64,000 nt of DNA from Streptomyces sp. CNH099. GTDB lineage: Bacteria; Actinomycetota; Actinomycetes; Streptomycetales; Streptomycetaceae. Both the position numbers and the translations under genes were made by a program. The stretch is taken from contig AZWL01000009.1 of NCBI GenBank assembly GCA_000514715.1, positions 62,186 through 126,185 of the forward strand. Reading direction: 5' to 3'. Each line of letters begins with the position of its first letter. Positions within the stretch are counted from its first letter, which is position 1. Under the pieces are notes generated by a model, which saw only the letters and a list, made by a program, of their open reading frames with translations, was not told the origin of the DNA and did no database searches. Below are positions 35,782-43,604 of the stretch, one piece after another.

Positions 35782-37218
35782 GTGCCGTACTTCGACGCCG
35801 CCTCGTCCGCCCCGCTTCACCCGATCGCCCGGCAGGCGCTGCTCGCCGCGCTCGACGAGGGCTGGGCCGACCCCGCCCGGCTGTACCGGGAGGGCCGCCG
35901 CGCGCGGCTGCTGCTGGACGCGGCGCGCGAGACCACGGCGGAGCTGGTCGGCTGCCGCCCGGACGAGTTGGTGTTCACGCCCTCGGGCACCCGCGCCGTG
36001 CACGACGGGATCGCCGGGGCCCTGAAGGCCCGGCGCCGCGCCGGCCGGCACCTGGTCGTGTCCTCGGTCGAGCACTCCGCCGTGCTCCATTCGGCCGAGG
36101 CCCACGGGGCGGAGGGCGGGGACCGGGCGGCCGGGCGCGACGGCGCGGTGGCCGCGGACGCCGGCGGCGACGTGACGTACGTGCCGGTCGACCGCGGCGG
36201 CCGGGTGGCGCCCGGGGCGTACGCCGCGGCGCTGCGCGCCGACACCGCGCTGGCCTGTCTGCAGTCCGCCAACCACGAGGTGGGCACCGAGCAGCCGGTC
36301 GCCGAGGTGGCCGAGGAGTGCCGCGCCGCGGGGGTGCCGCTGCTGGTGGACGCGGCGCAGTCGCTGGGCTGGGGGCCGGTCGCGGGGCCGTGGTCGCTGC
36401 TGGCGGCGAGCGCGCACAAGTGGGGCGGCCCGCCGGGCGTCGGGCTGCTCGCGGTGCGCAAGGGGACGCGCTTCGCACCCGCGGGCCCGGCCGACGAGCG
36501 GGAGGCGGGCCGCGCCCCCGGGTTCGAGAACATCCCGGCGATCGTCGCCACCGCGGCCTCGCTGCGCGCCGTACGCGCCGAGGCGGCGGCCGAGGGCGCC
36601 CGGCTGCGGGCGCTGGTGGACCGGATCCGGGCGCGGGTGCCGGAGACGGTGCCGGACGTGGAGGTCGTGGGCGACCCGGAGCGCCGGCTGCCGCACCTGG
36701 TGACCTTCTCCTGTCTGTACGTGGACGGGGAGGCGCTGCTGCACGCGCTGGACCGGGCGGGGTTCTCGGTCTCGTCCGGGTCCTCGTGCACGTCGAGCAC
36801 GCTGACGCCGAGCCATGTGCTGGGGGCCATGGGGGTGTTGTCGGAGGGCAACGTGCGGGTGTCGCTGCCGCCGGGGACGTCGGCCGACGAGGTGGAGGGC
36901 TTCCTGCGGGCGCTGCCGGACGCGGTCGCCGGCGTACGGGCGGAGCTGGGCGCGCCCGCGCGCGGCGCGGCGGAGGAGGCCCCGGCGGCCGGCGAGACGG
37001 TCGTCGACGCGCTCGGCCGGCGCTGCCCGGTCCCCGTCATCGAGCTGGCGAAGGTGTTCGACCGGGTGCCGGTGGGCGGCACGGTGCTGGTGCTGTCGGA
37101 CGACGAGGCGGCGCGGCTGGACATCCCGGCGTGGTGCGAGATGCGCGGGCAGGAGTACGTGGGCGAGGAGCCGGCGGCGGGCGGCGGCACGGGGTACCGG
37201 GTGCGGCGCACGAGCTGA
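35782..37218 (+). CDS. Cysteine desulfurase fused to a C-terminal TusA sulfurtransferase
   Basis: A 478-aa fusion. Residues 1-390 are a group I (IscS/NifS-like) PLP-dependent desulfurase: the PLP Lys in ASAHKWGGPPGVG, and the mobile-loop Cys in SSGSSCTSSTLTPSHVL, the equivalent of the IscS sulfur-carrying Cys. Residues 405-478 are a TusA/YeeD-like domain: VDALGRRCPVPVIELAK with the sulfur-accepting Cys and the CPxP motif, and DIPAWCEMRGQEYVG. One chain thus holds sulfur donor and acceptor. GTG start at 35782. Likely product is persulfide for thio-cofactor or tRNA thiolation; the acceptor pathway is unknown. The fusion occurs in other Streptomyces as I recall. Confidence 0.88.
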   Translation: MPYFDAASSAPLHPIARQALLAALDEGWADPARLYREGRRARLLLDAARETTAELVGCRPDELVFTPSGTRAVHDGIAGALKARRRAGRHLVVSSVEHSAVLHSAEAHGAEGGDRAAGRDGAVAADAGGDVTYVPVDRGGRVAPGAYAAALRADTALACLQSANHEVGTEQPVAEVAEECRAAGVPLLVDAAQSLGWGPVAGPWSLLAASAHKWGGPPGVGLLAVRKGTRFAPAGPADEREAGRAPGFENIPAIVATAASLRAVRAEAAAEGARLRALVDRIRARVPETVPDVEVVGDPERRLPHLVTFSCLYVDGEALLHALDRAGFSVSSGSSCTSSTLTPSHVLGAMGVLSEGNVRVSLPPGTSADEVEGFLRALPDAVAGVRAELGAPARGAAEEAPAAGETVVDALGRRCPVPVIELAKVFDRVPVGGTVLVLSDDEAARLDIPAWCEMRGQEYVGEEPAAGGGTGYRVRRTS

Positions 37219-37260
37219 GCGGCCGTCCGCACGGGCCCGGGGCGCGTACGGCCGCGGGCC

Positions 37261-37296
37261 GCGGGCGCCCGGCGCGTACCGCCGCCGGGCGCCCGC
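37261..37296. terminator. Bidirectional hairpin between the desulfurase-TusA gene and adoK
   Basis: GCGGGCGCCCGGCG (37261-37274) pairs perfectly with CGCCGGGCGCCCGC (37283-37296) around eight bases. It lies between two genes that converge here, so it can end transcription from both sides. Confidence 0.7.
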
Positions 37297-37314
37297 GTAC
37301 GTGTCCCGGCCGGG

Positions 37315-38304
37315 CTAGTCCTGCACGCTCTCCGGCAGGTGCTCCTGCACCTCGGCGGCGGCCTCCTGCCCGTACGCCTTGGTGAACCGCGCCACGAAGT
37401 TGCTGCGCTGCAGCTCGTACTCCTGCGGGCCCACCGTCTCGATGACCAGCGTCGCCAGCATGCAGCCGAGCTGCGCGGCCCGCTCCGTGCCCACGCCCCA
37501 GCCGAGCCCGGCCAGGAAGCCGGCCCGGAAGCCGTCGCCGACGCCCGTCGGGTCGGCCTTGCGCTCCTCCTCGGGGCAGCCGACGAGGATCGGCTCCTCG
37601 CCGGCGCGGTCGATGCGGACGCCGCGGGCGCCGAGCGTGGTCACCCGGGTGCCGACGCGGGCGAGCACCTCCGCGTCGCTCCAGCCGGTCTTGGACTCGA
37701 TCAGCCCCTTCTCGTACTCGTTCGAGAAGAGGTACGCGGCGCCCTCGGTGAGGGTGCGGATGCCTTCGCCCTCCATGCGGGCGATCTGCTGGGAGAAGTC
37801 GGCGGCGAAGGGGATGCCGCGGGTGCGGCACTCCTCGGTGTGGCGCAGCATCGCCTCGGGGTCGTCGGCGCCGATGGAGACCAGGTCGAGGCCGCCGACG
37901 CGGTCGGCGACGGTCTTCAGCTCGATCAGCCGGGCCTCGCTCATCGCGCCGGTGTAGAAGGAGCCGATCTGGTTGTGGTCGGCGTCGGTGGTGACGACGA
38001 AGCGCGCGGTGTGGAGCACTTCGGAGATGCGTACGGAGCCGGTGTCGACCCCGTGCCGCTCCAGCCAGTCGCGGTACTCGCCGAAGTCGGCGCCGGCCGC
38101 GCCGACGAGGATCGGCCGGGCACCGAGCTGGCCCATGCCGAAGCAGATGTTGGGTCCGACTCCGCCGCGGCGCACGTCCAGTTTGTCGACGAGGAACGAC
38201 AGCGAGACGGTATGCAGCTGGTCCGCGACCAACTGGTCGGAGAACCGACCCGGGAAGGTCATCAGATGGTCGGTCGCGATGGAGCCGGAAACGGCAATAT
38301 GCAC
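37315..38304 (-). CDS. adoK: Adenosine kinase (PfkB family)
   Basis: A 329-aa ribokinase-like enzyme closely matching M. tuberculosis adenosine kinase AdoK (Rv2202c): MHIAVSGSIATDHLMTFPGRF at the start, VSLSFLVDKLDVRRGGV, ISEVLHTARF, GAMSEARLIEL, HTEECRTRGIPFAADFSQQ and the catalytic DPTGVGDGFRAGF with the base Asp. It phosphorylates adenosine to AMP in salvage, and may act on analogues. GTG start at 38304 with AGGAG eight bases upstream. The arrangement ctaC-adoK is retained between genera, with the desulfurase-TusA gene between them here. Confidence 0.92.
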   Translation of the reverse strand: MHIAVSGSIATDHLMTFPGRFSDQLVADQLHTVSLSFLVDKLDVRRGGVGPNICFGMGQLGARPILVGAAGADFGEYRDWLERHGVDTGSVRISEVLHTARFVVTTDADHNQIGSFYTGAMSEARLIELKTVADRVGGLDLVSIGADDPEAMLRHTEECRTRGIPFAADFSQQIARMEGEGIRTLTEGAAYLFSNEYEKGLIESKTGWSDAEVLARVGTRVTTLGARGVRIDRAGEEPILVGCPEEERKADPTGVGDGFRAGFLAGLGWGVGTERAAQLGCMLATLVIETVGPQEYELQRSNFVARFTKAYGQEAAAEVQEHLPESVQD

Positions 38305-38450
38305 GGCGTACGCTCCTGTAGGCGGGGCGGGTAACGCGGGTACTGGTCACGCTACCGGCTGAACGTGCGCGTCCGAAGACGTCCGACTCGGCCAAAACTA
38401 CCTGATAGTAGGTCTTACCACTCGTCACCGCGGGTGCGTACGGTCGAGAT

Positions 38451-38702
38451 ATGCAGAAGGACATGCGGGCCTCCGCCACCCCCCTCCCGTCCCCGGCCTT
38501 CCCGGGCACCGCCCCGCTGGAGCTGGACGGCGGCCTGGCCGAGCTGCGCACCGACTGCGCCCGGATGGCGCCGCACTGGTCGGGACACGCGCGCACGTCC
38601 GCGGTGCACGTGCCGGACGCACGGATCAGCGGCCTGGCGCGGATCATGGTGCCGACGACGTCCGCGGACCTGCTCCGCGGCATGTCCGAGTACGGCGACT
38701 GA
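38451..38702 (+). CDS. Small conserved-looking protein of unknown function
   Basis: An 83-aa protein (MQKDMRASATPLPSP..., then APLELDGGLAELRTDCARM, SAVHVPDARISGLARIM, ending LLRGMSEYGD). No domain, signal or membrane segment is visible. TTACCA-N18-TACGGT followed after six bases by the ATG suggests a leaderless transcript, which supports it being expressed. A CTACctgataGTAG dyad lies about 40 bp upstream. I do not recognise a family. It is read away from adoK and precedes the large membrane protein gene. Confidence 0.55.
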   Translation: MQKDMRASATPLPSPAFPGTAPLELDGGLAELRTDCARMAPHWSGHARTSAVHVPDARISGLARIMVPTTSADLLRGMSEYGD

Positions 38703-38789
38703 CCGTTCCGCCCGGTCGGCTTCCCCCGGCGGGAACCGGATCCGCGTGACCGGCGTCCCATCGGCATCCGTAGACGAAGGAGCCGAACG

Positions 38790-40622
38790 GTGAGCACCGA
38801 GCACACCCCAGGGGCCGGGCCCGACCCCGAGCGCGGGCCTGAGCCCGGGTCCGCCCACGCGCACGCCGAGCACGGGCCGGACGGCCGCTCCGCCGACGAC
38901 CCGGGCGACCCGGGCGGCGGCCGGCGCCGCCCGGGCGTGCTGGCGGCCGTCGCCGTCGCCGCCGCGGTGATGCTGACCGGCGGCGGCGTCGCGTACGTCG
39001 TGGACCGGACGGGCGACGGCGGCGCGGCCTCGGACGGCTCCGGCAGCGGCGACGGGCCGCCGCCGCTGCGCTTCGACGGGCTCTCCATGGAGTCCGCCGC
39101 GTCGTCCGGCGGCACGCCGCTGCGCGTCGTGGGCGAGCTGCCCGAGGGGCCGGACGAGGCGCCGGTGTACGCGCCGGCCGGCCGGGTCGCGGCCGCCGAC
39201 GTGGCACGGCTCGCGAAGGCGCTGGGGCTGCCGGGCGAGCCCCGGCAGGAGGGCGGCGGCTGGCGCGTCGGCGTCTCGCGCGACGGACAGGGCCCGCTGC
39301 TGCAGGTGGCGGCGGAGGCGCCGGGCGCCTGGACGTACTCGCAGCACTCCGCGGGCACCTGCGGGGCCCCACTGCCGGCGGATCCGGACACGACAGACGA
39401 GACAGACGAGACAGATGAGACAGATAAGGCCGACAAGACTGACAAGGGGGGCAAGGGGGGCAAGGGAGGCGAGGCGGCCGGCGGCGACCCGGGCGCGGCG
39501 GTGTCGACCACCGAGTGCGCGGCCCCCGGAAACCTCCCCCTCGACCGGACGGGCGACCCGGTGCCGGAGCCCGCGGCGAAGAAGGCCGCGCAGCCGGTGC
39601 TCGCGGCGCTGGGCCAGCAGGACGCCGAGGTGGCGCTGCCCGAGCCGTTCGGGGCGGTGCGTACGGTGACCGCCGAGCCGGTCGTCGGCGGACTGCCGAC
39701 GGCGGGCTGGGAGACGTCGCTGCAGATCGGCGCGGACGGGCAGGTGAGCGGCGGCAACGGCTACCTGACCGAGCCGGCCGAGGGGCACACGTACCCGGTC
39801 ATCACGGCGGACGAGGCGCTGAAGGGGCTGAACAAGCCGGCCGACGGCCCCCGCGAGGACCGGGCGGTCGCGCCCGCGTGCGCCTCGGCGGTGCCGTACG
39901 AGAAGGGCACCGGGCCGGGCAGGCCGCTGGTCGGCAAGACGGACCCGTGCCTCGGCAAGCTGGAGCCGACCAAGGTGCGCGGCGCCGAGTTCGGGCTCTC
40001 CGCGCAGTCGGTGGCGGGGCGGCCGACGCTGGTGCCGTCGTGGCTGTTCGAGGTGACCTCGGACGCGCCGACCCCGTACCACGGCGGCAAGCCCGGGACG
40101 ATCGTGTGGCCGCAGCAGGCCGTCGCGCCGGAGTACGTCACCACCGCCGACCCGGGCACGCCGACCCCCCAGCCGGCCCCGCCCACGTCCGCGCCGGGCG
40201 CCGAGCCCGGCACGGGCGGCGGGTCCGACGGCGACGCCGGCAGCGGCGCCGAGCCGGGCTCGCCGGGCCTGGTGGAGCCCGCGGAGCCGCCGGCGCCCGA
40301 CCTGCCGTCGTCGGCGCCGCCGGAGCGGCCGGAGCGGCCGGAGAGCGGCCCGGCGGAGACCGCCGCGGCGGTCGAGTCGTACTCCGTGGCCGGGCGCACC
40401 CTGGAACTGCACTTCTGGGGCGGCGTGTGCACCGACTACGCGGCGGAGGCCGAGGAGTCGGGCGGCCGGGTGGAGGTGCGGGTCACCGGCGTGGAGAAGG
40501 AGCCGGGCCAGGTCTGCATCAAGATCGCGAAGCGCTTCACCGAGAAGGTCGAGCTGTCCGCGCCGCTCGACGGCCGCACGGTCGTGGACGCGGGCACCGG
40601 GGAGAAGGTAGCCGCGAAGTAG
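38790..40622 (+). CDS. Large exported/membrane-anchored protein of unknown function
   Basis: A 610-aa protein with an acidic cytoplasmic N-terminus (1-50), a single TM (VLAAVAVAAAVMLTGGGVAYVV, about 51-73) and a 535-residue exported part. Three beta-rich regions are visible, with paired Cys around CGAPL/STTECAAP and PACASAV/KTDPCLGK, indicating disulfides. It contains a repeat TDETDETDETDKADKTDKGG-type block (about 202-225) and Pro/Ala/Gly-rich linkers. The C-terminal part (VESYSVAGRTLELHFWGGVC) has another Cys pair. AAGGAG sits seven bases before the GTG. Actinobacterial anchored proteins of this kind have no assigned role. Confidence 0.65.
   Translation: MSTEHTPGAGPDPERGPEPGSAHAHAEHGPDGRSADDPGDPGGGRRRPGVLAAVAVAAAVMLTGGGVAYVVDRTGDGGAASDGSGSGDGPPPLRFDGLSMESAASSGGTPLRVVGELPEGPDEAPVYAPAGRVAAADVARLAKALGLPGEPRQEGGGWRVGVSRDGQGPLLQVAAEAPGAWTYSQHSAGTCGAPLPADPDTTDETDETDETDKADKTDKGGKGGKGGEAAGGDPGAAVSTTECAAPGNLPLDRTGDPVPEPAAKKAAQPVLAALGQQDAEVALPEPFGAVRTVTAEPVVGGLPTAGWETSLQIGADGQVSGGNGYLTEPAEGHTYPVITADEALKGLNKPADGPREDRAVAPACASAVPYEKGTGPGRPLVGKTDPCLGKLEPTKVRGAEFGLSAQSVAGRPTLVPSWLFEVTSDAPTPYHGGKPGTIVWPQQAVAPEYVTTADPGTPTPQPAPPTSAPGAEPGTGGGSDGDAGSGAEPGSPGLVEPAEPPAPDLPSSAPPERPERPESGPAETAAAVESYSVAGRTLELHFWGGVCTDYAAEAEESGGRVEVRVTGVEKEPGQVCIKIAKRFTEKVELSAPLDGRTVVDAGTGEKVAAK
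39391..39471 (+). repeat. Tandem 9-bp/short-period repeat with rare codons inside the 610-aa gene
   Basis: Within the gene above, units like GACGAGACA and then AAG-GGG-GGC run in tandem, encoding TDETDETDETDKADKTDK and GGKGGKGG. The stretch uses ACA, GAT and ACT codons that are rare in the surrounding sequence, and it stays in frame. This is a slippage-prone segment whose length could vary between strains. Confidence 0.8.
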
Positions 40623-40660
40623 CAGAAACCTGCCCGCCGGGCGGCATCGCCCGCACAGGC

Positions 40661-40698
40661 GGAAGGCGGCGGAACCGTGGGGGTTTCCGCCGCCTTCC
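40661..40698. terminator. Bidirectional hairpin between the 610-aa gene and erpA
   Basis: GGAAGGCGGCGGAA (40661-40674) pairs perfectly with TTCCGCCGCCTTCC (40685-40698) around a ten-base loop. It is in the convergent gap between the plus-strand gene ending at 40622 and erpA ending at 40764. Confidence 0.7.
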
Positions 40699-40763
40699 TC
40701 ATGCCGGTACGGGCCGGGGGCCCGCCGTGGGACCCGGGTCCGCGTGCGCTCCGGGCGGGTGCG

Positions 40764-41117
40764 TCAGCTGAAGGAGTCGCCGCAGGCACAGGAGCCGGTG
40801 GCGTTCGGGTTGTCGATCGTGAAGCCCTGCTTCTCGATCGTGTCGACGAAGTCGATGGACGCGCCGCCCAGGTACGGGGCACTCATCCGGTCGGTCACGA
40901 CCGAGACGCCGCCGAAGTCCTTGACGACGTCGCCGTCGAGGTCGCGGTCGTCGAAGAAGAGCTGGTAGCGCAGGCCCGAGCAGCCACCGGGCTGAACGGC
41001 GACGCGGAGCTTGAGATCCGGCTGGCCTTCCTGCTCCAGCAGGCTCTTGACCTTCGCCGCAGCGGCGTCGGACAGAATGATGCCGTCGACTGCGGTGGTC
41101 TCGCCCTGAACGGTCAT
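40764..41117 (-). CDS. erpA: A-type iron-sulfur cluster carrier
   Basis: A 117-aa A-type scaffold/carrier (HesB/IscA/ErpA family). The three conserved Cys are in GGCSGLRYQLFFDD and in the C-terminal SCACGDSF (C-x-C). It passes Fe-S clusters to apoproteins. The ATG at 41117 begins MTVQGETTAVDGIILS. It is divergent from nadA, whose product is a [4Fe-4S] enzyme, a plausible client. The M. tuberculosis homologue is Rv2204c, also beside the respiratory genes. Confidence 0.93.
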   Translation of the reverse strand: MTVQGETTAVDGIILSDAAAAKVKSLLEQEGQPDLKLRVAVQPGGCSGLRYQLFFDDRDLDGDVVKDFGGVSVVTDRMSAPYLGGASIDFVDTIEKQGFTIDNPNATGSCACGDSFS

Positions 41118-41280
41118 TCGTATGTCTCCCGGGTTGTGGACTGCTTGCCGATCGAGTCCAACCGGCCGCGCTCCCGATTCATTCCGGCCGGGCGCGCGTT
41201 TTCTTGCTCCTTTCATGCTCGCACACGCCACCACCTCGGGTCATCCGCCGGCGGCCCGGTGGGTGGGCACGGCGGCATTC

Positions 41281-41348
41281 GTCACATTGACGCGAGCACC
41301 ATCGTCAACCTGACGCGAAGGGGTTATGATTAATAATGTCAATCTGAC
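41281..41348. promoter_or_regulatory. Three GTCAnnnTGAC palindromes in the erpA-nadA divergent region
   Basis: GTCACATTGAC (41281-41291), GTCAACCTGAC (41304-41314) and GTCAATCTGAC (41338-41348) are three copies of one palindrome, with centres 23 and 34 bp apart. The second and third flank TATGAT/TAATAA sequences that could be -10 boxes. The dyad GTCAnnnTGAC agrees with the core of corynebacterial NrtR/NdnR operators of NAD synthesis as I recall it. The region is also strikingly AT-rich for this genome. The sites fit a repressor controlling nadA. I did not find an NrtR gene in the window. Confidence 0.6.
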
Positions 41349-41404
41349 GAAAAAGGATGCGTCGGCAGCCCGCCGAGAGCCGAAGAGAAAGGGTGGAGTG
41401 CGCT

Positions 41405-42589
41405 GTGACCACCGCCCAGGACCTTGATGTGACCCCCACGCCCCTCGCCCTGCTCCTCCTCGGGCGCGCGGCGGACCCCGCCAGCGAGCGCGGCGTCGAC
41501 TGTCCCGGCGACCTGCCCGCGCCCTCCGACCCCGGGCTGGTCGAACGCGCCCGCGCGGCCCGGGAGCGGCTGGGCGAGAAGGCCTTCGTCCTCGGCCACC
41601 ACTACCAGCGCGACGAGGTCATCCAGTTCGCCGACGTGACCGGCGACTCGTTCAAGCTCGCGCAGCAGGCCGCCGCCCGCCCCGAGGCGGAGTACATCGT
41701 CTTCTGCGGCGTGCACTTCATGGCCGAGTCCGCGGACATCCTCACCTCCGACGCGCAGGCGGTCGTCCTGCCCGACCTGGCCGCCGGCTGCTCCATGGCC
41801 GACATGGCCACCGCCGAACAGGTCGCCGAGTGCTGGGACGTGCTGACCGAGGCCGGTGTGGCGGACGTCACCGTCCCGGTGTCGTACATGAACTCCTCCG
41901 CGGACATCAAGGCGTTCACCGGCCGGCACGGCGGCACCATCTGCACCTCCTCCAACGCCCGGCGCGCGCTGGACTGGGCGTTCGCCCAGCGCGCCGGCGG
42001 GAGCGGCAAGGTGCTGTTCCTGCCCGACCAGCACCTCGGCCGCAACACCGCGATACGCGACCTGGGCCTGGCCCCCGGCGACTGCGTCGTCTACAACCCG
42101 CACCGGCCGAACGGCGGACTGACCGCCGGGCAGCTGCGCGCCGCGAAGATGATCCTGTGGCGCGGCCACTGCTCCGTACACGGCCGCTTCTCGCTCGACT
42201 CGGTCGACGAGGTACGTGCCCGGATCCCCGGCGTGAACGTGCTGGTCCACCCCGAGTGCAAGCACGAGGTGGTCGCCGCCGCCGACCAGGTGGGCTCCAC
42301 CGAGCACATCATCAGGGCCCTGGACGCGGCCCCCGCCGGCTCCAAGTGGGCCGTCGGCACGGAGCTGAACCTCGTCCGCCGGCTCGCGAAGCGGCACCCC
42401 GACAAGGAGATCGTCTTCCTCGACCGCACCGTCTGCTTCTGCTCCACCATGAACCGCATCGATCTCCCCCACCTGGTCTGGGCGCTGGAGTCGCTGGCGG
42501 ACGGCAAGGTCGTCAACCGCATCGAAGTCGACAAGGAGACCGAGCACTTCGCCAAGCTGGCGCTGGAGCGGATGCTGGCGCTGCCCTGA
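41405..42589 (+). CDS. nadA: Quinolinate synthase A
   Basis: A 394-aa [4Fe-4S] enzyme condensing iminoaspartate with dihydroxyacetone phosphate to quinolinate, de novo NAD synthesis. Motifs: VLGHHYQRDEVIQFADVTGDS, the cluster Cys in FCGVHFMAES, HPECKHE and CFCSTMN, with YMNSSADIKA, HLGRNTA and GTELNLVRRL. The GTG at 41405 follows GGAG; a longer ORF to 41357 runs into the regulatory sites. It is next to erpA and behind three repeated palindromes. No nadB or nadC is seen in the window. Confidence 0.95.
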   Translation: MTTAQDLDVTPTPLALLLLGRAADPASERGVDCPGDLPAPSDPGLVERARAARERLGEKAFVLGHHYQRDEVIQFADVTGDSFKLAQQAAARPEAEYIVFCGVHFMAESADILTSDAQAVVLPDLAAGCSMADMATAEQVAECWDVLTEAGVADVTVPVSYMNSSADIKAFTGRHGGTICTSSNARRALDWAFAQRAGGSGKVLFLPDQHLGRNTAIRDLGLAPGDCVVYNPHRPNGGLTAGQLRAAKMILWRGHCSVHGRFSLDSVDEVRARIPGVNVLVHPECKHEVVAAADQVGSTEHIIRALDAAPAGSKWAVGTELNLVRRLAKRHPDKEIVFLDRTVCFCSTMNRIDLPHLVWALESLADGKVVNRIEVDKETEHFAKLALERMLALP

Positions 42590-42646
42590 CGCCCCGCGGG
42601 GGTGCGGGGGTGACGCGGGCCCGGCGCAGGGCAGAGGATTGACCTC

Positions 42647-43522
42647 ATGATCCTGCGCCAGGTCCGCGACTCGAAGGACGACGCCGAGGCCGTACGCCTC
42701 ACCACCGACGCGGCGTTCGCCGCCTCGGCCGCCGCCAAGGGCGACCCGCCGGTCGAGGGCGACGAGAACCAGGCGATCCTCCTGCGCAGCGTCGTACGGC
42801 ACCTGGCCCGCACCGACCCCGGCGGCTGCTGGCTGGCCATGGACGACTCGGGGCAGCCGACGGGCGCGGCGCTGTCCACCAGACGCGAGGGCACCTGGGG
42901 GCTGTCGCTGCTGGTCGTCACGCCGGAGGCGCAGGGCAAGGGGCTGGGCAAGGCGCTGCTCGCGCGCACGCTCGCCTACGGGCGGGGCTGCCTGCGCGGC
43001 CTCGTCTGCGGCTCCCGCCACCCGCACGCCGCCCGCGCCTACCGCGCCGCGGGGCTCACCCTGCACCCCGCGATGCGGCTGCGCGGCACCGTCGACCACG
43101 CCGGCCTCGAACCGCCGACGGGCGCGGTGGTCGAGGGCGGGCCGGGGCTGCGCGACCTCATGGACTCCGTCGACCGCAGGCTGCGCGGCGGCGCCCACGG
43201 CCCGGACCACACCGAGCTGCTGCGGCACTTCCAGTGCATCGTCGCCGACGACCTCGCGGGCAGCGGGTACGCGTACCTCCGCGACGGCCGGGTCGAGCTG
43301 CTGGCGGCGACGTCGCGGCGGATCGCGGCGCGGCTGCTGACGGCGGCGCTGCTGAGCCTGGCGCCGGGGGCGGCAGCGCGGATCGGGCGGCTGACGGCCG
43401 ATCAGGAGTGGGCCGTGGACGTGGGCCTCGCGGCGGGTCTGGAGCTGACGACGGCGGGCTATGTGTGCGTACGGGGCATGCGGCCGCCGGCGCCGTACAT
43501 CCCCTCGGGGCTGTTCCTCTAG
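42647..43522 (+). CDS. GNAT-family acetyltransferase
   Basis: A 291-aa protein whose N-terminal 150 residues are a GNAT domain with motif A: LLVVTPEAQGKGLGKALLARTLAYG (Q-x-x-G-x-G/A) and motif B HPHAARAYRAAGLTLHP. The C-terminal half (about 155-291) is another alpha/beta region, GNAT-like in layout (VADDLAGSGYAYL and LTAALLSLAPGAAARI), so it may be a tandem GNAT. The substrate is unknown. The stop TAG overlaps the first base of a 64-bp inverted-repeat element. Confidence 0.82.
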   Translation: MILRQVRDSKDDAEAVRLTTDAAFAASAAAKGDPPVEGDENQAILLRSVVRHLARTDPGGCWLAMDDSGQPTGAALSTRREGTWGLSLLVVTPEAQGKGLGKALLARTLAYGRGCLRGLVCGSRHPHAARAYRAAGLTLHPAMRLRGTVDHAGLEPPTGAVVEGGPGLRDLMDSVDRRLRGGAHGPDHTELLRHFQCIVADDLAGSGYAYLRDGRVELLAATSRRIAARLLTAALLSLAPGAAARIGRLTADQEWAVDVGLAAGLELTTAGYVCVRGMRPPAPYIPSGLFL

Positions 43523-43585
43523 GGCCTGTCGTCAGTCTCGCGTCGTTCACCCGCAGGCCGCAGACGGGAGATTGACGACAGGCCC
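43522..43585. repeat. 64-bp inverted-repeat element (MITE-like or bidirectional terminator)
   Basis: GGGCCTGTCGTCA (43522-43534) is repeated in inverted orientation at 43573-43585, a perfect 13-bp match; extending inward the ends agree at 17 of 18 positions (GTCTC against ATCTC side). The stop of the GNAT gene (TAG, 43520-43522) runs into its first base. No obvious target duplication flanks it. It sits between convergent genes, so it can act as a hairpin terminator; the conserved ends are also what a non-autonomous transposon would show. Confidence 0.6.
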
Positions 43586-43604
43586 TGGGCCGCCCCGCCG
43601 GCGG

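Noticed and set aside
38398..38412. CTACctgataGTAG dyad upstream of the 83-aa gene
   Set aside because: The arms are only four bases, so chance occurrence is likely; recorded only as context.
41118..41280. Possible small RNA or ORF in the erpA upstream region
   Set aside because: Several short frames exist but none has a good ribosome site, and the composition is that of promoter DNA.
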